Position numbers and translations under genes: made by a program. The notes under the pieces are model-generated. The model saw only the letters and a program-made list of their open reading frames with translations. It had not been told where the DNA came from and searched no databases. This document shows positions 24,780 to 36,556 of a stretch of 64,000 nt of DNA, in pieces. Position 1 is the stretch's first letter. Every line of letters starts with the position of its first letter. This stretch comes from Cynocephalus volans (lineage: Eukaryota; Chordata; Mammalia; Dermoptera; Cynocephalidae): NCBI RefSeq assembly GCF_027409185.1, contig NC_084462.1:185198071-185262070 (forward strand), written 5' to 3'.

Positions 24780-25720
24780 GAACATAGATGATCTGTGGGA
24801 GAACGTCAAAACATGTAACATGTGTATAATTGGATCTCCATTGATGCAGAAGGAGAGTAGAACAGAATCTGTTCAAAGATAAATGGATGAGAATTTTTCA
24901 ACATTGATGGCAGACACAAAAATACAGATCAAGGAAGCCCAGAGAAGAAAAAACAGGATAAATAAAACAACAGCAATGAAGTACATGCACATGCACAGAC
25001 ACACATGCACACACACACACATACAGATACACATACATACATACACATCCCTGCACACAGAAACACACACATAAAGACACACACACATACGTACATACAC
25101 AAATACATACAGATACATACATGCACATCCCTACACACACACACACAAACACATACAGATACACACATGCACACACATAAACACAAACACACACACAAAC
25201 GCACAAATACACACAGACACACAGAACCATGACCCAAACCTTAGGCCTTATCATAATAAAATGGCAGAACATATTCAAAGAGGTTAGGTATAAACATGTT
25301 TAAATACAAAAGAAGAATGACACAGGTTACAGGGGACTTCATGTCAGAATCAGTGCAAACAAAAATGCAGAGGTTTGAAATACTTAAAGTGTTGGAAGCT
25401 GCACCCACCATGCACCAGGAATCTATATTCAGCTAAATGATCCTGCATAAGTGGAGACCAGCATCTCCTCATATGTTCCCTCCCTACGAGAAGGAATGAC
25501 TATTTGATATATGTCGAATAGCATGGAAATTATAGTCAATAATAATAGATTGTAAATTTCAAAATAGTGAAAAGAGTAAATTTAAAATATCTCACCACAA
25601 AAATGGTACGGTGAGGGGATGCATGTGTTGATCAGTTTGACCTGATTTTTCCACATTATCCACATTTATCAAAACATCACGTTCCCCAGAAATGAATACA
25701 ATTATGATTTATCAGTTAAG
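24780..25720 (+). mobile_element. Old L1M-type sequence with CA-rich tract
   Basis: L1M-like sequence (GATGAGAATTTTTCAACATTG, ending ATTTATCAAAACATCACG) flanks a long imperfect CA/CATA tract at 24990-25222. Equivalent sequence is at 36559-36990 (right part only) and 58860-59740. Confidence 0.65.
24990..25222. repeat. Imperfect (CA)n/(CATA)n tract
   Basis: About 230 bp of CA, CATA and CAGA repeats. The delta version (59065-59222) is shorter, about 160 bp. Confidence 0.95.
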
Positions 25721-27948
25721 ATAACATTAATGAAAAAGTGAAGGAGAAATAAAGCGTCTCTCAGACCACACAGTGGTGAAGGATCAAGGCGTCCCTCAGA
25801 ATCACGAACGAGGTGAGCACGGCTGCCAGCACAGCTTCTATTCGACACCTTCAATGTGACAAGTGGATGTAAAGAAGCAGCAATCATGAGGACACACTCA
25901 CACAGTCCTTGACTTTCTGGTGGGACACGAGGTGTTCTGGTTTCAGGACTTGCACATAAGGAGCTTAGACGTCATCACTCCCATCCAGACAACAAGAAAA
26001 ATCCTGAACAGACTGAAAATCAGTAACTCTTCTTATATCTGTAAAAGAAGTGAAATCACAGGGTAAACTGTTGTCCCCAAAGTTGAAGATGCAGTCAGGA
26101 AGGTACAGAGGGTCACAGCTTGTCCGATCAGAAACTCATGAGCAGAAATATCTGTGGGATCCAGGATGGGGGTAGAAAATCATGAACTGTATTGGAGAAC
26201 TGCTGAAGACTCAGTGGGCAAATCTAAGTGTTGGGTGCACCCCAGGGAGATGGCCTTAGAGATCCCAAAGCTTTTAAACTCTACCTCAGGGGCCTGACTA
26301 GGTTGTTAAAGAAAATGTCATAGAAGAATCCTCATGGCCCTAGCAGAGAAAGGGGGAAAGCAGCCATTCTGAATCACACCACGATCTCTTTTCACCACCA
26401 GCAGCATGATGTTATTTATGACAAGGATTGACCTCAAGGGAAACTAAATTAGCTGATTCTAATAGGTTGGGACTCATACAGAGCACAATTGACCTGAGAG
26501 AAGAGAAACAGGCAATCCCATGCCCCAGCGCTGAGAACCTTCTAGTCTACACTAAGGGAGGAATAAAGGAGAAGCATCTGTGAAGGTCACACCCAGGACA
26601 CAGCTCACTAAAGGACAGAAGTCATCATGGGACAGTGTACTGCTTCCCCTACCCCACATCCTACCCATATCAACAGGGCTTCTGTGTAATACAGAGAAAA
26701 ACTAAAACAGCACATGCACCTTAGACAGTACTTATTCAGTCTCTGTGAAAACCTAGTCCACCGAGGAGACAAAAAGAAAGACATCAAGGGACATTTCATC
26801 CAGTCTATAGCACATCTTATCCTATTTACAGTGTGCTTTGCCTGTCCACGTTTCCACCGTGGATCATGCTGTTCTATCACCTCCTTTGTTCTTGGCATTT
26901 CCTCATTTCCTGATATATGTGGAAGCCGTAGGATCCCTGCTGTGCACCACGTGAGGTCTCTGCCTTCACAGCTCATCCCTATCACTGAGCCTCGGATCTG
27001 CACCTGCACTGGGGAGGGTTGATGGGAACCGAGCTGGGCTCTGGACCTGTGGAGCTGAGCGTCTGGGGACAGAGCAAGTGAGAATTTACACAATAGAAGA
27101 CAGATGGTGACACTAGGGTGAGTGTCTCTGGGATACCTGGAGGCAGCAGAGAGTGGGCAGGACTCAGGACTCTGTCCATCTGGTTCTCATTATCCGCATG
27201 GATTCTCCCCATGGAAGCTGAGAGACAAGATGTAGGGCGCAGTTCCCAGGGCTACTTTGAGAGACACAGCCCAAAAGTCAGCCCAGTGGGGGCCTAATTG
27301 GGTTTTATCTCTGCGCTTGTCATTCTGAATCCTCCACATGGAAGTATCAGAGCTGCGTCGGCCCTCAGGCAGCTGCTTCTCCATCCAGGCCACTGAGGGA
27401 AGGACAGAGAGTGGGACAAATCCTGAACATCAGTGTCCACGGATGAGGATCCAGAGGCTAAAATTCCTCAATGAGGATAGAGACGCCATGGGCAGAGGTC
27501 CTGTAGGATGAGCATAACCATGTGGGGACATGTGTGCTTGACTGAGGGGAAGGCCCAGTGAGGGACAGTGTTCGCCTAGACTGAGATAACCTCTAGAGAA
27601 AATTATTATTCATAAAGGAATGATAAGAATCCTTACAATGATTTATTTGTCAGGTAAGAGGACAGCTCATGTTAACACCTAATATAAGAAAGGTCCCAGT
27701 GAATATTATCTACAGATGAGAAAAGTTACTTCACTCTGTGTTGCCTGCAGTGAGAACATGGGAATTAGAGTCACAAAGAAAAATGCAGGACATGACCCAG
27801 GGGGACATCTGGGAGTCAGCAGAGCAGAGGAAACCTCAGATCCCAAGAGGAACCCCCATCCCCTCTCTGCACCTGCTCCATGGGGCACAGGAGCTGGGTG
27901 GGCCTTGCACGCCCCCTGCAGCCGACACCCCTCCTGTATCCTGAAGGA
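25721..27948. other. Sequence 3' of V1, no gene seen
   Basis: This is the downstream flank of V1, shared with 36990-39153 and partly with 59740-61180. I see no further V segment, RSS or RNA gene. The delta copy lacks about 745 bp equivalent to 26036-26779. V1's flank has about 70 bp (near 27568-27640) that the V2 and V3 flanks both lack. Confidence 0.6.
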
Positions 27949-27987
27949 GGTTTGTGTCCGGGCTCACGCTGACTTCCTGTCCCTGTG
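27949..27987 (-). promoter_or_regulatory. V1 RSS (23-bp spacer)
   Basis: Heptamer CACAGGG (27981-27987), 23-bp spacer and nonamer ACACAAACC (27949-27957), read on the minus strand directly after the V exon. One heptamer base differs from consensus CACAGTG. The first three bases CAC, most needed for RAG cleavage, are intact. Confidence 0.93.
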
Positions 27988-28425
27988 TCTCTCGCACAGT
28001 AATACACACCTGTGTCCTCATCGGTCACAGAGCTCAGCTGCAGGGAGAACTGGTTCTTGGACGTGTCTCTGGTGATGGAGGTGCGGCTCTTGAGCGATGG
28101 GTTATAATATGTGCTTCCTTCATAACCAATTACTCCCATCCACTCAAGGCTCTTCCCCGTGGGCTGGCGGATCCAGCTCCAAGCATAACCACTGGTGATG
28201 GAGTAACCAGAGACATCGCAGGTGAGAGAGAGGGTCTGCGAGGGCTTCACCAGTCCTGGGCCCTACTCCTGCAGCTGCACCTCGGACAGGACACCTGGAG
28301 ACAAGGAGCATCAGTCTCTATTAGTCACGTGCAGTCACAAACATCCCACAGACCCATGTCTGTCATCTGAGGCACTCACCGTGGGAAGCTGTCACCAGAG
28401 AAATGAGAAGACCCCACAATCTCAT
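27988..28425 (-). pseudogene. IGHV4-like V segment V1 with early stop
   Basis: The leader exon is 28380-28425 (MRLWGLLISLVTASH), the intron 28295-28379 (GT..AG, 85 bp) and the V exon 27988-28294. Framework 1 starts EVQLQE and then hits TAG at 28263-28265, where V2 and V3 have TCG (serine 7). The rest is open to YYCAR, with Cys23, Trp41, Cys104, CDR1 GYSITSGYA and CDR2 IGYEGST. The promoter octamer, splice sites and RSS all look usable. It is otherwise an intact clan II V segment inactivated by one base change. The stop could be an allele and not a fixed loss. It would supply heavy-chain variable domains only if the stop were absent. Confidence 0.93.
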
Positions 28426-28537
28426 CTTCTGTTAGATCTCAACTCTGCCTTCCCCAGAGACCTGAGTCCTGTCTGAGGACAGACCTGTGAGCTTCCACCA
28501 CCCATGAGTCCACATTTACCCTGGAGCTTGAAGGAAA

Positions 28538-28545
28538 ATTTGCAT
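28538..28545 (-). promoter_or_regulatory. V1 promoter octamer
   Basis: ATGCAAAT (minus strand) lies about 113 bp upstream of the V1 start codon. This is the Oct-1/Oct-2 binding element typical of IGHV promoters. The same element is at the same distance in V2 and V3. Confidence 0.92.
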
Positions 28546-28559
28546 GTGGGAGAGCTCTG

Positions 28560-29215
28560 TCCTTATAAGTGCTGAGGAACTGAGGTGAGATTATCTGTTT
28601 TTTTGTTTTCTTTTAATTAACTGCGAGCTTTTTTTTTTTCTTTAAAATTTTTTCACAAGTAATTGTGAGATGGGTGAGAACTTGCTGAGTTTCAAACATG
28701 GAAAGATGTGACCCTAGCTGCCTGAGGCCAGATCTAACTTTCTTCAACCCCTGTCTTCCCTTGTGCTCTCTTGGACTTAGCCCAACTCTGTCTGATAAAC
28801 TCAGGCTCTGGGTCTTGCTTCCACAGTTCTGGTCCCCGCACCCCCTGCTTTATTTCCCTGCACCCTCTCCCGTGATGTGCTTCTCGTCACCCTGAGAGCT
28901 CGTTCCATCGTTCCACTGTTGCTGCTCCATGAGCTCCAGGCCTGCCTTGTGCTCTTCGTCCTGCCATATAAGACACAGCCCTTCAGAATCCACAAAGACC
29001 TGCCAAAGATGATGCCCTGTGCATTACTCTGGAGAATGGAAAAGGATTCTCAATGTTTTGGAAAGAGACCAAGACTCTTGTACATTCCGGCTTCCCTCAG
29101 TCATTCCTGTTCATCTAAAGTGTAAAAATGTTCAACGTAAATTCAGTTTTCATTCACATTTTACGGATGTTAATCTTTCATTTAATCTCCCAATCTCATC
29201 AGATATTCCAGGTGT

Positions 29216-29263
<48 letters not shown>

Positions 29264-29910
29264 GCAATTAATTGCAATGGTTAACATGCAAGCAGTAATA
29301 TCATCCTTAATATAAAAATTTTAAAAACATATTTCCCTTTGAGGTCTGTGTGTTGGGGCCCACGACAGCTGCTCCAGGACTGTGGGCACCACCCTCTGTA
29401 CCACTGCCCACCACAGAGAAAGAGGCCAGGAGCTAGGGTGGATGCTGTGCTGTGTCTGACCCTGTGAGCCCCCTCTCAGTCCCAAGAGCCGGTCCATGTC
29501 ATGGAGGGACAGCCCTTCAAGGGCCCTGAATAAATTTCAAGACAGGAGCTGCTGTTGGACAATTTGGAGCCAATTCTTCAGTTCCTGTTAACTGATACAT
29601 TTTCTTGGAGTTTTCCAAAATGTTAAAAATCCTGGTAAAAGGCAAAGAAAAACAAATGCTGTGAAATAACAAATCAATATCAGAACCAGACTAAGATATG
29701 ACACAGATTTTCTAATTATCAGGGAGTAGATTTAAAGTAACCATGTTTAGTTTGCAATTATGTTTCAGTTTTTTTCCAATCCTTCAGCTGACTCTAAAGA
29801 GTTCTTGTTGCCCACGTCTATTTGTCCAGAATAATTTAACCGGACGGTCTGCCTAGTGGATCAAACAGCCCAGCATCTCATCTGGAGTAACAGAGAAGGA
29901 CAGAGATCTG
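28560..29910. other. Upstream flank of V1, no gene seen
   Basis: Non-coding sequence with a (CA)n tract at 29221-29261, shared with 39765-41082 and 61792-63147. In the V2 flank the CA tract is replaced by a short TATA-rich sequence (about 40430-40438). Confidence 0.6.
29221..29261. repeat. (CA)n microsatellite
   Basis: An uninterrupted CA run of about 41 bp. The equivalent in delta (62450-62503) is longer, and in gamma it is absent. Confidence 0.97.
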
Positions 29911-29924
29911 CATCTTGCTCATTT
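29911..29924. repeat. LINE-1 copy 2 target-site duplication (3' side)
   Basis: CATCTTGCTCATTT directly precedes the poly(T) (complement of poly(A)) of LINE-1 copy 2 and recurs at 36325-36338 after its 5' end. Confidence 0.9.
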
Positions 29925-30134
29925 CTTTTTTTTTTAAAATTTTTATTTCTATTTTTATTTTTTTTTAAATTTCATTTTGTCGATATACATTGTGGCTGAT
30001 TATTGCTCCCCATCACCAAAACCTCCCTCCCTTCTCCCTCACCCCCTCCCACCCAACAATGTCCTTTCTGTTTGCTTGTCCTATCAACTTCAAGTAATTG
30101 TGGTTGTTATATCTTCTTCGCCCCCCCCCCGGTT

Positions 30135-30136
<2 letters not shown>

Positions 30137-30182
<46 letters not shown>
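30137..30182. repeat. (GT)n in LINE-1 3' UTR
   Basis: A GT run of about 46 bp next to a C homopolymer within the LINE-1 copy 2 3' UTR. Copy 1 lacks this region entirely. Confidence 0.95.
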
Positions 30183-30186
<4 letters not shown>

Positions 30187-30200
30187 TTATATATTAATTT

Positions 30201-33200
30201 TTAGCTCCCAACAATAAGTGAGAACATGTGGTATTTCTCTTTCTGTGCCTGACTTGTTTCACTTAATACAATTCTCTCGTGGTCCATCCATGTTGTTGCA
30301 AATGGCTGTATTTCATTCGTTTTAATAGCTGAGTAGTATTCCATTGTGTAGATGTATCACATTTTCCATATCCACTCTTCTGATGATGGACATTCGGGCT
30401 GGTTCCAACTCTTGGCTATTGTAAAGAGTGCTGCGATGAATATTGGGGAACAGGTATACCTTCGACTTGATGATTTCCATTCCTCTGGGTATATTCCCAA
30501 CAGTGGGATAGCTGCGTCGTATGGTAGATCTATCTGCAATTGTTTGAGGAACCTCCATACCATTTTCCATAGAGGCTGCACCATTTTGCAGTCCCACCAA
30601 CAATGTATGATTGTTCCTTTTTCTCCGCAGCCTCGCCAGCATTTATCGTTCAGAGTCTTTTGGATTTTAGCCATCCTAACTGGGGTTAGATGGTATCTCA
30701 ATGTGGTTTTGATTTGCATTTCCCGGATGCTGAGTGATGTTGAGCATTTTTTCATATGTCTGTTGGCCATTTGGATATCTTCCTTAGAGAAATGCCTGCT
30801 TAGCTCTTTTGCCCATTTTTTAATTGGGTTTCTTGTTTTCTTCTTGTAAAGTTGTTTGAGTTCCTTATATATTCTGGATATTAATCCTTTGTCAGATGTA
30901 CATTTTGCAAATACTTTCTCCCACTCTGTTGGTTGTCTTTTAACTCTGTTAATTGTTTCTTTTGCTGTGCAGAAGCTTTTTAGTTTGATATAATCCCATT
31001 TGTTTATTTTTCCTTTGGTTGCCTGTGCTTTTGGGGTCGTATTCATGAAGTCTGTGTCCAGTCCTATTTCCTGAAGTGTTTCTCCTATGTTTTCTTTAAG
31101 AAGTTTTATTGTTTCAGGGTGTATATTTAAATCCTTGATCCATTTTGAGTTGATTTTAGTATACGGTGAGAGGTATGGATCTAGTTTCATTCTCCTGCAT
31201 ATGGAAATCCAGTTATCCCAGCACCATTTGCTTAAGAGGCAGTCCCTTCGCCAGTGAATAGGCTTGGTGCCTTTGTCAAAGATCAGATGGCAGGAAGTGT
31301 GTGGGTTGATTTCTGGATTCTCTATTCTATTCCATTGGTCAGTGTGTCTGTTTTTATGCCAGTACCATACTGTTTTGGTTATTATAGCTTTGTAGTATAG
31401 CTTAAGTTGGGTAGTGTTATGCCTCCAGCTTTATTTTTTATGCTCAGCATTGCTTTGGCTATGTGTGGTCTTTTATTGTTCCATATAAATGAGTGGATAG
31501 TTTTTTCTATTTCTGAGAAAAATGTCTTTGGAATTTTGATGGGGATTGCATTGAATTTGTATATCACTTTGGGTAGTATGGACATTTTCACTATGTTGAT
31601 TCTTCCAATCCAAGAGCATGGGATATCTTTCCATCTTCTTGTATCCTCTCTAATTTCTCTCAGCAGTGGTTTGTAGTTCTCATTATAGAGATTTTTCACC
31701 TCCTTGGTTAACTCAATTCCTAAGTATTTTATTTTTTTGGTGGCTATTGTAAATGGGCAGGCTTTCTTGATTTCTCGTTCTGCATGTTCACTATTGGAGA
31801 AAAGAAATGCTACTGATTTTTGTGTGTTGATTTTGTATCCTGCTACTGTGCTGAAATCATTTATCAATTCCAGCAGTTTTTTTTGTAGAGGTTTTAGGCT
31901 GTTCGATATATAGGATCATGTCATCTGCAAACAGGGACAGTTTGAATTCCTCTTTTCCAATCTGGATGCCCTTTATTTCCTTCTCTTCTCTGATTGCTCA
32001 GGCTAGTACTTCCAACACTATGTTAAATAGGAGTGGTGAGAGTGGGCATCCTTGTCTAGTTCCTGTTCTTAAAGGAAAAGCTTTCAGCTTTTCCCCATTC
32101 AGGATGATAGTGGCAGTGGGTTTGTGATATATGGCTTTAATTATGTTGAGATACTTTCCCTTCTACCTAACTTATAGAGGGTCTTTGTCATGAATGAGTG
32201 CTGAACTTTATCAAATGCTTTTTCAGCATCTATAGAGATGATCATATGGTCCTTGTGTTTGAGTTTATTAATATGGTGTATCACATTTATTGATTTGCGT
32301 ATGTTGAACCAACCTTGCATCCCTGGGATGAATCCCACTTGATCGTGTTGAATAATTTTACGTATGTGTTGCTGTATTCTGTTTGCTAGTATTTTAGTGA
32401 GGATTTTTGCATCTATATTCATCAAGGATATCGGCCTGTAGTTTTCTTTTTTGGTTATATCTTTACCTGGTTTTGGTATCAGGATGATGTTTGCTTCATA
32501 GAATGAGTTTGGGAGATTTGCGTCCGTTTCAATCTTTTGGAATAGTTTGTAAAGAATCGGTGTCAATTCCTCTTTGAATGTTTGGTAAAATTCTGCTGTG
32601 AATCCATCTGGTCCTCGGCTTTTCTTTGTTGGGAGCCTTCTGATAACAGCTTCAATCTCCTTTATTGTTATTGGTCTGTTCAAATTTTCTCCGTCTTCAT
32701 GGTTCAGTTTTGGGAGCTTGTGTGTGTCCAGAAATTTATCCATTTCCTCCAGATTTTCAAATTTGTTGGCGTTTAGTTGTTTATAGTAGTCTCGAATGAT
32801 TCCTTGTATTTCAGATGAATCATTTGTAATATCGCCTTTTTCATTTCTAATTTTTTATTTGAGTCTTCTCTCTTCTTGTTTTTGTTAGCCATGCTAATGG
32901 TTTGTCAATTTTATTTATCTTTTCAAAAAACGAACTTTTTGATTCGTTGATCTTTTGAATTGTTTTTTGGTTTTCCATTTCATTCAGTTCTCCTCTGATC
33001 TTAATGATTTCTCTCCGTCTGCTAACTTTAGGTTTGGATTGTTCTTGTTTTTGTAGTTCTTTAAGGTGAAGTGTTACGTTGTTCACTTGCCATCTTTCCA
33101 TTCTTCTGAAGTGAGTGTTTAATGCAATAAATTTCCCCCTCAATACTGCTTTTGCAGTATCCCACAGGTTTTGGTATGATGTATCATTGTTTTCATTAGT

Positions 33201-34025
33201 TTCAATAAATTTTTTGATTTCCTGCTTGATTTCTTCTTGGACCCATATGTCATTAAGTAGAATGCTGTTTAATTTCCATGTGTTTGTATAGTTTCCAGAG
33301 TTTCGTTTGTTATTAATTTCTAGTTTTAATCCATTGTGGTCTGAGAAAATACATGGGATAGTTCCATTTTTTTTGAATTTATTGAGACTTGATTTGTGAC
33401 CTAATATGTGATCTATCCTGGAGAATGATCCATGTGCTGATGAGAAGAATGAATATTCTGAGGTTGTTGGGTGGAATGTTCTGTAGATATCTGCCAATTC
33501 CAATTGGTCTAGAGTCTTGTTTAGATCTTGTGTTTCTCTACTGATACTTTGCCTAGATGATCTGTCTAATATTGACAGTGGGGTGTTCAGGTCCCCTGCT
33601 ATTATGGTATTAGTGTCTATTTCCTTCTTTAGGTCTAATAGAGTTTGTTTTATAAATCTGGCTGCTCCAACATTGGGTGCGTACATATTTATGATTGTTA
33701 TGTCTTCTTGATGGATCAGTCCTTTTATCATTAAGTAGTGTCCCTCATTGTCTCTTTTTATGGTTTTTAGTTTAAAGTCTATTTTGTCAGATATAAGAAT
33801 AGCCACTCCAGCTCGTTTTTCTTTTCTGTTTGCATGGTAAATCTTTTTCCATCCATTCACTCTTAGTCTGTGTGAATGTTTATGGGTGAGGTGGGTCTCT
33901 TGTACGAAGCATATAGTTGGGTCCTCCTTTTTGATCCAGTCAGCCAGTCTGTGTCTTTTGATTGGGGAATTTAAGCCTTTTACATTCAGAGTTGTTATTG
34001 AAAGGTGTTGATTTATTCCTTGCAT
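30201..34025 (-). pseudogene. LINE-1 copy 2 ORF2, frameshifted
   Basis: The start ATG is at 34023-34025 and the endonuclease part is open through 32847. The rest is split by single-base changes near 32850 (linker), 32160, 31880 (an extra T in a T run relative to copy 1) and 31400. A premature TGA near 30354-30356 precedes the normal stop at 30201-30203. Reverse transcriptase segments (32141-32743 and 31382-31867) and the C-terminal cysteine-rich segment (30357-31190) are recognisable. Copy 1 has far fewer lesions in the reverse transcriptase part. Confidence 0.92.
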
Positions 34026-34219
34026 TTTATTGGTTGTTTGGTTGTCTTAGGTGTCTTTTGTTCCTTGCTTTCTGATTTACTGTTTGGTTTCTGTGTTTGT
34101 TGGTTCCTTAGGTTGTAGATAGCATTTTTGTTTGCTTGTTTTCTCTTCATGAATGCCATTTTTATTATACTAGTAGGTATTGATTTTTCTTGGGTTTTTA
34201 TGGCAGTGGTATTTATTTT

Positions 34220-35190
34220 TCAGGAACCAAACCCAGTACTCCCTTGAGGATTTCTTGTAAGGGTGGTCGTGTGGTAGTGAACTCTAGCAGTTTTGTTTGT
34301 CTGAGAAATATATTATTTGCCCTTCATTTCGGAAGGATAGGCTTGGAGGGTAGAGTATTCTTGGCTGGCAATCTTTGTCTTTTAGTATTTTGAAAATATC
34401 ATCCCATTCCTTTCTAGCTTTTAGGGTTTGTGATGAGAAGTCTCATGTTAGCCTGATTGGGGCTCCCTTATATGTGATTTGATGCTTCTCTCTTGCAGCT
34501 TTTTAGATTCTCTCTCTGTGTCTGAGTTTTGCCAATTTGACTATGACATGACTTGGAGAAGGCCTTTTTGGGTTGAATACGTTTGGAGATCATTGAGCTT
34601 CCTGGATCTGAAGATCTGTGATTTTTCCTATACCTGGGAAGTTTTCTGCCAGTATTTTGTTGAATATGTTTTCAATGGAATCTCCGTTTTCCTCCCCTTC
34701 TGGGATACTCGTGACTCAGATATTTGAGCGCTTAAGGTTGTCTGATATCTCCCTCAGATTTTCTTCAATGTCTTTGATTCTTTTTTCTTTCTTTTTGTCT
34801 GCTTGTTTTATTTCAAACAGCCCATCTTCAACTTCAGAGGTTCTCTCTTCAACTTCGACAAGCCTGCTGGTTAAACTCTCCATTGTATTTTTTATTTCGC
34901 TGAATAACTTCTTCAGTTCAGCAAGTTCTGCTACATTTTTTTTCAGGACATTGATTTCTTTGTACATTTCCTCTTTCAGATCCTGTATACTTTTCCTCAT
35001 TTCATCATGATGTCTATCTGTGTGTTCTTGTATCTCATTCAGTTTCCTTAGAATTATCACTCGAAAATACTTGTCAGTCATTTCAAGGGGTTCTTGTTCT
35101 ACAGGATCTAGAGTTTGAGATTTATTAACTTTTGGTGGTGTACTTTCTTGATTTTTTGTATTTCTGGTATCTTTTTTTTTGATGTTTATT
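34220..35190 (-). pseudogene. LINE-1 copy 2 ORF1, broken
   Basis: ORF1p coiled-coil and RNA-binding sequence is clear (open 34716-35081). The presumed start near 35190 is out of frame because the T homopolymer near 35172-35180 has one more base than in copy 1. The TGA at 34590-34592 is shared with copy 1. Confidence 0.85.
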
Positions 35191-35196
35191 CATTCT

Positions 35197-36324
35197 GGCA
35201 GGGGGTTTCATAGTCCACTGGTTTGAGACTGATGAATAACTAGGATGTTGCTGTGGTTGCCAATTTTGTATGGCTCCCTCCGTGGCTGCTCAGTTGGCCT
35301 CTAGTGCCTTGTGTGTGTTGTTGGCTCCGGTCTTGGGCTTCTCCCGAGAGCCACCTTTCTGGTCAGCTTGGACTCTGCTGGGCTGGTGCATCACGTACCC
35401 CAGGGTGTGTGATCTCTGTTGAGCTTTCCCTTCCTGTGCAGGACTTCTCCCTGTTCTGTGTGCTCTGGCCCAGGCTGTTAGATCGTGCAGTGGCGACCCC
35501 ACCGGGTGTGTGGTTTCTGTCGAGTTTCCGCCTCCCTGGCCGCAGGTCTCCCCACTCTGTGCACACTGTGCTGGGCTGGGGCGTGTCTTCTACAACCCTC
35601 GTCTATCAGCTGGGCCTTCAAGACCCTGCTCGGCACCGCCTCACCCAGGAAGTCTACCAGGTTTCTGCTAGGCACAGACGACCAGTCGCTCTGGGTGCCT
35701 TTGTAGCACTGTGTAGATCTTTCTTGGGACTTGTTCACCTTTGTATCCCCCCGGTATAAACCGAGTCTTGCGCCCGCCTGCAGCCAGCTCTCCGGCAGGT
35801 TCAAGCGGACCTGGGAACTCTCCTAGCACACTATTCCCAACCAGAAATTGGTTAGGCTTTTTTCCGAACTGGTGGCCGCAGAGATGGTATCTGCCTCCCA
35901 GTAACAGGAATTTTACCAGGGGCCAGAGTCCAGGGTGTGGTGGAATGACAGTCGGCTCGCCCGTACATCCTTGCCCTCTCGACACTGGACGGGGATGCCC
36001 CATGCCACCAACCCGCCAGAGAACCATGGAGGGAGTGGGATGGGAAGCCGGCCCACAGGCTCCAGAAAGCCCCGCTCCGGGGCAAGCAATTGGGAAGGCT
36101 CAGTGACGGCCGAGCCTTGCAGAGCTGTCAGCACCTGGGAAAATGGAGGCAGCCCCGGGGGCGGTCAGTGGCCTGGTGATGCAAGCGAGAGCCGTGTGGG
36201 CATCAGCCCCCCAAACAGGGCTGGTCCAGGGGTCACTCACAGGGTTCTGCCAGGTCCTGCGCTCACTCTCTGCCTTTGGTTTGCCGCCTTCCCCGTTCTC
36301 AGCCACTGCCACCTCGGGCTGTTC
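35197..36324 (-). promoter_or_regulatory. LINE-1 copy 2 5' UTR
   Basis: GC-rich 5' UTR ending at the target-site duplication at 36325. It is the counterpart of 5816-6944. Confidence 0.7.
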
Positions 36325-36338
36325 CATCTTGCTCATTT
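36325..36338. repeat. LINE-1 copy 2 target-site duplication (5' side)
   Basis: CATCTTGCTCATTT, identical to 29911-29924 and 6945-6958. The empty-site equivalents at 41083-41096 and 63148-63161 read CATCTTGCTTGTTT. Confidence 0.9.
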
Positions 36339-36556
36339 GTACTATAATGTGCTCATGAGGGAAGTTGCAGTGAGGAGATGTGTCTGATTCATAACGTTAC
36401 TCAGGAACCCAGACTCCCACTGGTTTTAAACCCAGAATGTACAGCTTGTGGACTGACATATAACTGTAAATAGAGTAGATGGAAACAAATTTCAGGTGGA
36501 ATATTTTTTAACTGTTGCAAAGACACTCAAAATGAGTTCTCCCTACTAACCATTTT
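36339..36556. repeat. Start of unit gamma, truncated by deletion
   Basis: Matches 6959-7178 of unit beta, then breaks off after CATTTTAA. The following bases match the unit position near 25298, so about 18.1 kb is missing. Confidence 0.85.

Larger units (their letters stand above)
29926..36324 (-). mobile_element. LINE-1 copy 2, full length
   Basis: This is a complete minus-strand LINE-1 of about 6.4 kb. It has poly(A) (plus-strand T run from 29926), a 3' UTR (about 29936-30200), ORF2, ORF1 and a GC-rich 5' UTR, flanked by a 14-bp target-site duplication. The 3' UTR holds a run of C (plus strand) at 30121-30130 followed by (GT)n, corresponding to the polypurine tract usual in mammalian LINE-1 3' UTRs. 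Several frameshifts in ORF2, plus ORF1 damage, make it inactive. The shared 5' target sequence and shared TGA in ORF1 tie it to copy 1. Confidence 0.96.

Noticed and set aside
24898..25278. Frames of over 100 codons rich in Cys/Val or His/Thr
   Set aside because: They are translations of the CA/CATA microsatellite. The same holds for frames at 59006-59278, 63591-63892 and 7480-7701.
27981..27987. V1 heptamer CACAGGG as a reason to call V1 dead
   Set aside because: Only one non-critical base differs; the stop codon is the real lesion.
28222..28476. Plus-strand frames opposite the V exons
   Set aside because: Antisense shadows of the IGHV4-like genes, with the same pattern at 39400-39681 and 61448-61708.
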